A DNA stretch of 44,166 nucleotides from Acholeplasmataceae bacterium (lineage in GTDB: Bacteria > Bacillota_I > Bacilli_A > Acholeplasmatales > Acholeplasmataceae): contig DOYO01000023.1 of the NCBI GenBank assembly GCA_003518475.1, forward strand, positions 11,071 through 55,236, given 5' to 3'. This document shows, piece after piece, positions 41,603 to 44,166 of the stretch. The position numbers and the translations under genes are program-made. A model generated the notes under the pieces. It was not told the DNA's origin. It was given only the letters and a program-made list of their open reading frames with translations, and ran no database searches. The first letter of the stretch is position 1; every line of letters starts with the position of its first letter.

Positions 41603-41661
41603 TTGCATTTTCTTAAAAAAGGTATATAATTTTTTATTGTAAATTATAGAAATTATGGAGG
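41603..41661 (+). promoter_or_regulatory. potABC promoter and ribosome binding site
   Basis: TTGCAT (41603-41608), 16 bases, TATAAT (41625-41630). GGAGG (41657-41661) is 9 bases before the GTG start at 41671. Confidence 0.75.
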
Positions 41662-41670
41662 ATCCCGTAG

Positions 41671-42771
41671 GTGGAGAAAAAAGTGATTATTGAGTTGTCT
41701 CACATCACAAAACAATTTGACGAGGATATTGTTGTCAACGACTTAAATTTAAAGATTTATGAGAATGAGTTTATAACTCTTTTAGGACCTTCTGGGTGCG
41801 GTAAGACCACGACACTTAGAATGATTGGCGGGTTTGAAAAGCCCAATACAGGTGAAATCATCATCAATGGAAAAGTATTCAATGATCTTCCACCATATGC
41901 AAGACCAATCAACACCGTCTTTCAGAGATATGCCTTATTCCCACACTTGAATGTCTTTGAGAATGTCGCTTTCGGTTTAAAAAACAGAGGTGATGATTAT
42001 CTGGTGAAGTTCTTCCAATTAGAAGCCATCACGGATAAGAAAGTATTGAAGGAAACCATAAAAGGTAAAATTCGTGAAGCAGTCATTGAAGCTCTGAAAT
42101 TAGTTAAGCTTACAGGATTTGAAGTTAGAAAAATCACACAAATCAGCGGTGGCCAGGCACAACGCGTCGCTTTAGCGCGTGCCATCATCAACCGTCCCCA
42201 GATTCTATTACTCGATGAACCGCTTGCAGCTCTTGACTTGAAATTACGTCAGAACATGCAATATGAACTTAAAGAAATGCAAAGAAAATTAGGCATTACT
42301 TTTATCTTTGTCACCCATGACCAAGAAGAAGCGATGACCATGTCAGACAGAATCGTTGTCATGAAGGATGGATTGGTTCAGCAGATGGGTACTCCTAAGT
42401 ACATCTACAACGAACCTGTTAATCGTTATGTAGCAAACTTTATCGGTGAATCCAACATTCTTCCTGGCGTCTATCTAAAGAAGAACCTCGTGAATTTCAT
42501 GGGTGTTGATTTTGATACAACAGATTATACATTTTCCGATGGCGAAGCAGTAGACGTTGTTATCCGTCCAGAAGATTTCGACGTTGTTGAACTTGATAAG
42601 GCAAAATTGACAGGTACTGTGACTTCAAGCATCTTCAAAGGTGTTCATAATGAATTGACGATTGATATCAAGGGTGTTGAGCTATCTGTCAATACTTATG
42701 AAAACTATCAAGTAGGAGAACCTATCGGACTCAAGGTGGATCCTTACGAAATTCATTTGATGAAGGTATAA
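41671..42771 (+). CDS. potA: Spermidine/putrescine ABC transporter ATP-binding protein
   Basis: The 366-residue ATPase has Walker A GPSGCGKTT (39-47), Q-loop VFQRYALFPHL, signature ISGGQAQRVALARA, Walker B ILLLDEPLAALD and a switch His in FVTHDQEEAM. A C-terminal TOBE domain follows (~275-366). Between the Q-loop and the signature there is an insertion of roughly 20 residues (around DDYLVKFFQLEA) compared with typical PotA. As I recall, mollicute PotA proteins carry inserts here. The start is GTG. It forms an operon with the two permease genes and energises polyamine uptake. Confidence 0.95.
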   Translation: MEKKVIIELSHITKQFDEDIVVNDLNLKIYENEFITLLGPSGCGKTTTLRMIGGFEKPNTGEIIINGKVFNDLPPYARPINTVFQRYALFPHLNVFENVAFGLKNRGDDYLVKFFQLEAITDKKVLKETIKGKIREAVIEALKLVKLTGFEVRKITQISGGQAQRVALARAIINRPQILLLDEPLAALDLKLRQNMQYELKEMQRKLGITFIFVTHDQEEAMTMSDRIVVMKDGLVQQMGTPKYIYNEPVNRYVANFIGESNILPGVYLKKNLVNFMGVDFDTTDYTFSDGEAVDVVIRPEDFDVVELDKAKLTGTVTSSIFKGVHNELTIDIKGVELSVNTYENYQVGEPIGLKVDPYEIHLMKV

Positions 42772-42775
42772 AGAG

Positions 42776-43609
42776 ATGAATAAAGAGTTTAAGATTTTAG
42801 CTAAACCCTATATCGTCTGGTTGTTCTTACTGGCAATACTGCCTATTTTTGTCATGATCATGCTTTCCTTCATGTTTTCTGAAGGATTGACATTTGAAGA
42901 ATCGTTCTTCACCTTCAATCAATTCACGTTGCTTGGAGAATCCTCAACATTGGAAGCATTTAAGAACTCTGTGGTTTTCGCTACGCTGACCACGGTCATA
43001 TCCTTTGTTTTAGGATACTTTGTTGCATATAACGTTTTTAAGTCCAAATTTAAAAATAAGTTCTTGATTTTAACATTGTTCATTCTTCCCATGTGGTCCA
43101 ATTTGCTTTTGAGAACTGAAGCTTTGGGAAACTTGATGGAAAACAATAACATTTTATCCGATCTTTTAGCAGGGATTGGAATTACATTATCGATTGGCAT
43201 CAAGGGAACTCCTTTGGCTGTCATCATCGGTTTGGTCTTCACTTATCTCCCATTCATGATTCTTCCTATATATACAGCTTTAGAAAAGATTGATTATTCA
43301 TTGGAAGAAGCAGCGCTTGATTTGGGATTGACCAATATGCAGAAGTTCTGGAAGGTTATCTTCCCATTATCCTTAAAGGGCGTTGCTACAGGCTCTATTC
43401 TTGTGTTCTTACCATCCATGAGCGGGTTCGCCATTCCTGAAATCTTGGGATCCGGCAATATTCTTTTGATTGGTAACGTCATTGAGCAATCCTTTAAGAT
43501 CATGGATTATAATCTGGGATCTCTACTCGCCATCGTTATCTTATTCTTCATTCTTGGAGCTCTTTATATCGTCTCCAAGGTTGACAAGGAAGGGGAAACT
43601 CTATTATGA
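42776..43609 (+). CDS. potB: Spermidine/putrescine ABC transporter permease PotB
   Basis: The 277-residue inner-membrane permease has six predicted helices. The BPD_transp_1 coupling motif (EEAALDLGLTNMQKFWKVIFP, quoted in part as EAALDLGLTNMQKFWKV) contacts the ATPase. It starts 4 bases after potA and overlaps potC by 4 bases (ATGA). With PotC it forms the membrane channel for polyamines. Confidence 0.94.
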   Translation: MNKEFKILAKPYIVWLFLLAILPIFVMIMLSFMFSEGLTFEESFFTFNQFTLLGESSTLEAFKNSVVFATLTTVISFVLGYFVAYNVFKSKFKNKFLILTLFILPMWSNLLLRTEALGNLMENNNILSDLLAGIGITLSIGIKGTPLAVIIGLVFTYLPFMILPIYTALEKIDYSLEEAALDLGLTNMQKFWKVIFPLSLKGVATGSILVFLPSMSGFAIPEILGSGNILLIGNVIEQSFKIMDYNLGSLLAIVILFFILGALYIVSKVDKEGETLL

Positions 43610-44166
43610 CAAATTATCCAGTTGCCACCCTCCAGGAATATGGATACAAGGACTATACGGTTCTTAAGAAGATCTGGAAAGTTACATCCATCATTCTCGT
43701 TGTCTTGATTGTCATCATGCTTTATATTTCTGTCATCATGCTTGCGATTCAATCTGTGAATTCAAGCTCAAGCGTGACGTCATTTGGTCAGTTTACGTTC
43801 AAGTGGTATGGTGAAATGTTCTCCATTCGATCCTTGAATTCAGCGATCAGAAATACATTCATCACCTCGATTGTTGCTACACTTTTAGCCACGGTGCTCG
43901 GCACTTTAATCGCAGTCGGTCTATATTCTTTCGAAAAGAAGACTAGACAGAAATTGATGTTATTCAACAATATTCCATTATTGAATGCCGATATCGTCAC
44001 CGGGGTCTCACTGATGCTCGTGTTCAGCTTGTTGTTACCGATATTCCCTTACATCTTCGGACCTACAACATTGATTTTAGCGCATTTATTCTTCACCCTT
44101 CCTTACGTGATCTTAAGTGTTTTACCTAAATTGAAGGAAACAGATCCTAACTTGATGGATGCTGCC
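43606..44166 (+). CDS. potC: Spermidine/putrescine ABC transporter permease PotC (partial at right edge)
   Basis: The first 187 residues are visible and the frame is still open at the edge. There is a cytoplasmic N-terminus, a first helix at ~27-49, then the periplasmic stretch ending FTFKWYGEMF and further helices typical of PotC. The last residues, ETDPNLMDAA, begin the ATPase-coupling motif, so the gene is cut about 70-80 residues before its end. The 4-base overlap with potB indicates coupled translation. A substrate-binding potD, if present, would lie beyond the edge, possibly fused to PotC as in some Gram-positives. Confidence 0.92.
   Translation, partial: MTNYPVATLQEYGYKDYTVLKKIWKVTSIILVVLIVIMLYISVIMLAIQSVNSSSSVTSFGQFTFKWYGEMFSIRSLNSAIRNTFITSIVATLLATVLGTLIAVGLYSFEKKTRQKLMLFNNIPLLNADIVTGVSLMLVFSLLLPIFPYIFGPTTLILAHLFFTLPYVILSVLPKLKETDPNLMDAA

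Noticed and set aside
1..44166. Use of TGA as Trp (mycoplasma code)
   Set aside because: Many genes end in TGA at sensible operon junctions (ATGA overlaps), and conserved Trp residues are TGG.

Overview
The window looks like part of the chromosome of an AT-rich, low-GC bacterium related to the Mollicutes (Acholeplasma/Izemoplasma-like) or a close Firmicutes neighbour. The evidence is the AT-rich DNA, surface lipoproteins built from InlB-type B-repeats, a T-box leader, and Firmicutes-like GlmS/M/U, glutamine synthetase, Lon, ValS and PotABC. TGA is used as a stop (flavodoxin, glmM, engB, the GNAT gene and potB all end in TGA) and Trp is TGG, so the code is the standard one, unlike true Mycoplasma. 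Lineage is an inference; there is no rRNA in the window. No tRNA, CRISPR array, insertion sequence or phage gene was seen.

Layout. 1-5816 (minus): one very large modular lipoprotein that runs off the left edge. 6.1-8.0 kb: a ManA-family protein that has lost most of its active-site residues, then an orphan OmpR-type regulator lacking the phospho-acceptor Asp. 8.1-8.95 kb: a flavodoxin/FMN-binding-domain pair. 9.1-27.2 kb: a dispersed set of polysaccharide functions. These are a membrane-bound UDP-sugar dehydratase, the UDP-GlcNAc operon glmS-glmM-glmU, a Wzz / tyrosine kinase / PHP phosphatase operon and an O-antigen-ligase/Wzy-type polymerase. Interspersed are glnA, pepF, ilvE, a c-di-GMP phosphodiesterase, a small coiled-coil protein and a YwaF-like membrane protein. 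No glycosyltransferase or flippase is present. 27.3-29.8 kb: a second YwaF-like protein, then a PII-like protein coupled to a CPA2 cation/proton antiporter. 29.9-36.7 kb: a GNAT-type protein (minus), tig, lon, engB, degV and a one-repeat lipoprotein. 36.8-41.4 kb: a valine-type T-box leader driving a GNAT acetyltransferase, valS and folC. 41.5-44.2 kb: potA-potB-potC, cut by the right edge.

How it fits together. GlmSMU makes UDP-GlcNAc, the expected substrate of the dehydratase. The Wzz/BY-kinase/PHP set would control chain length and the Wzy-like protein would polymerise or ligate the product, so the cell probably makes a capsule or exopolysaccharide. Lon, trigger factor, EngB and ValS are housekeeping proteostasis and translation genes. 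Regulatory DNA is compact: promoters are often extended -10 types (TGn-TATAAT), and several terminators and promoters physically overlap. A near-identical palindrome (RTATCAAAGATAY) lies beside three promoters (flavodoxin, Wzz and YwaF-like genes) and is the best candidate here for an undescribed regulon.
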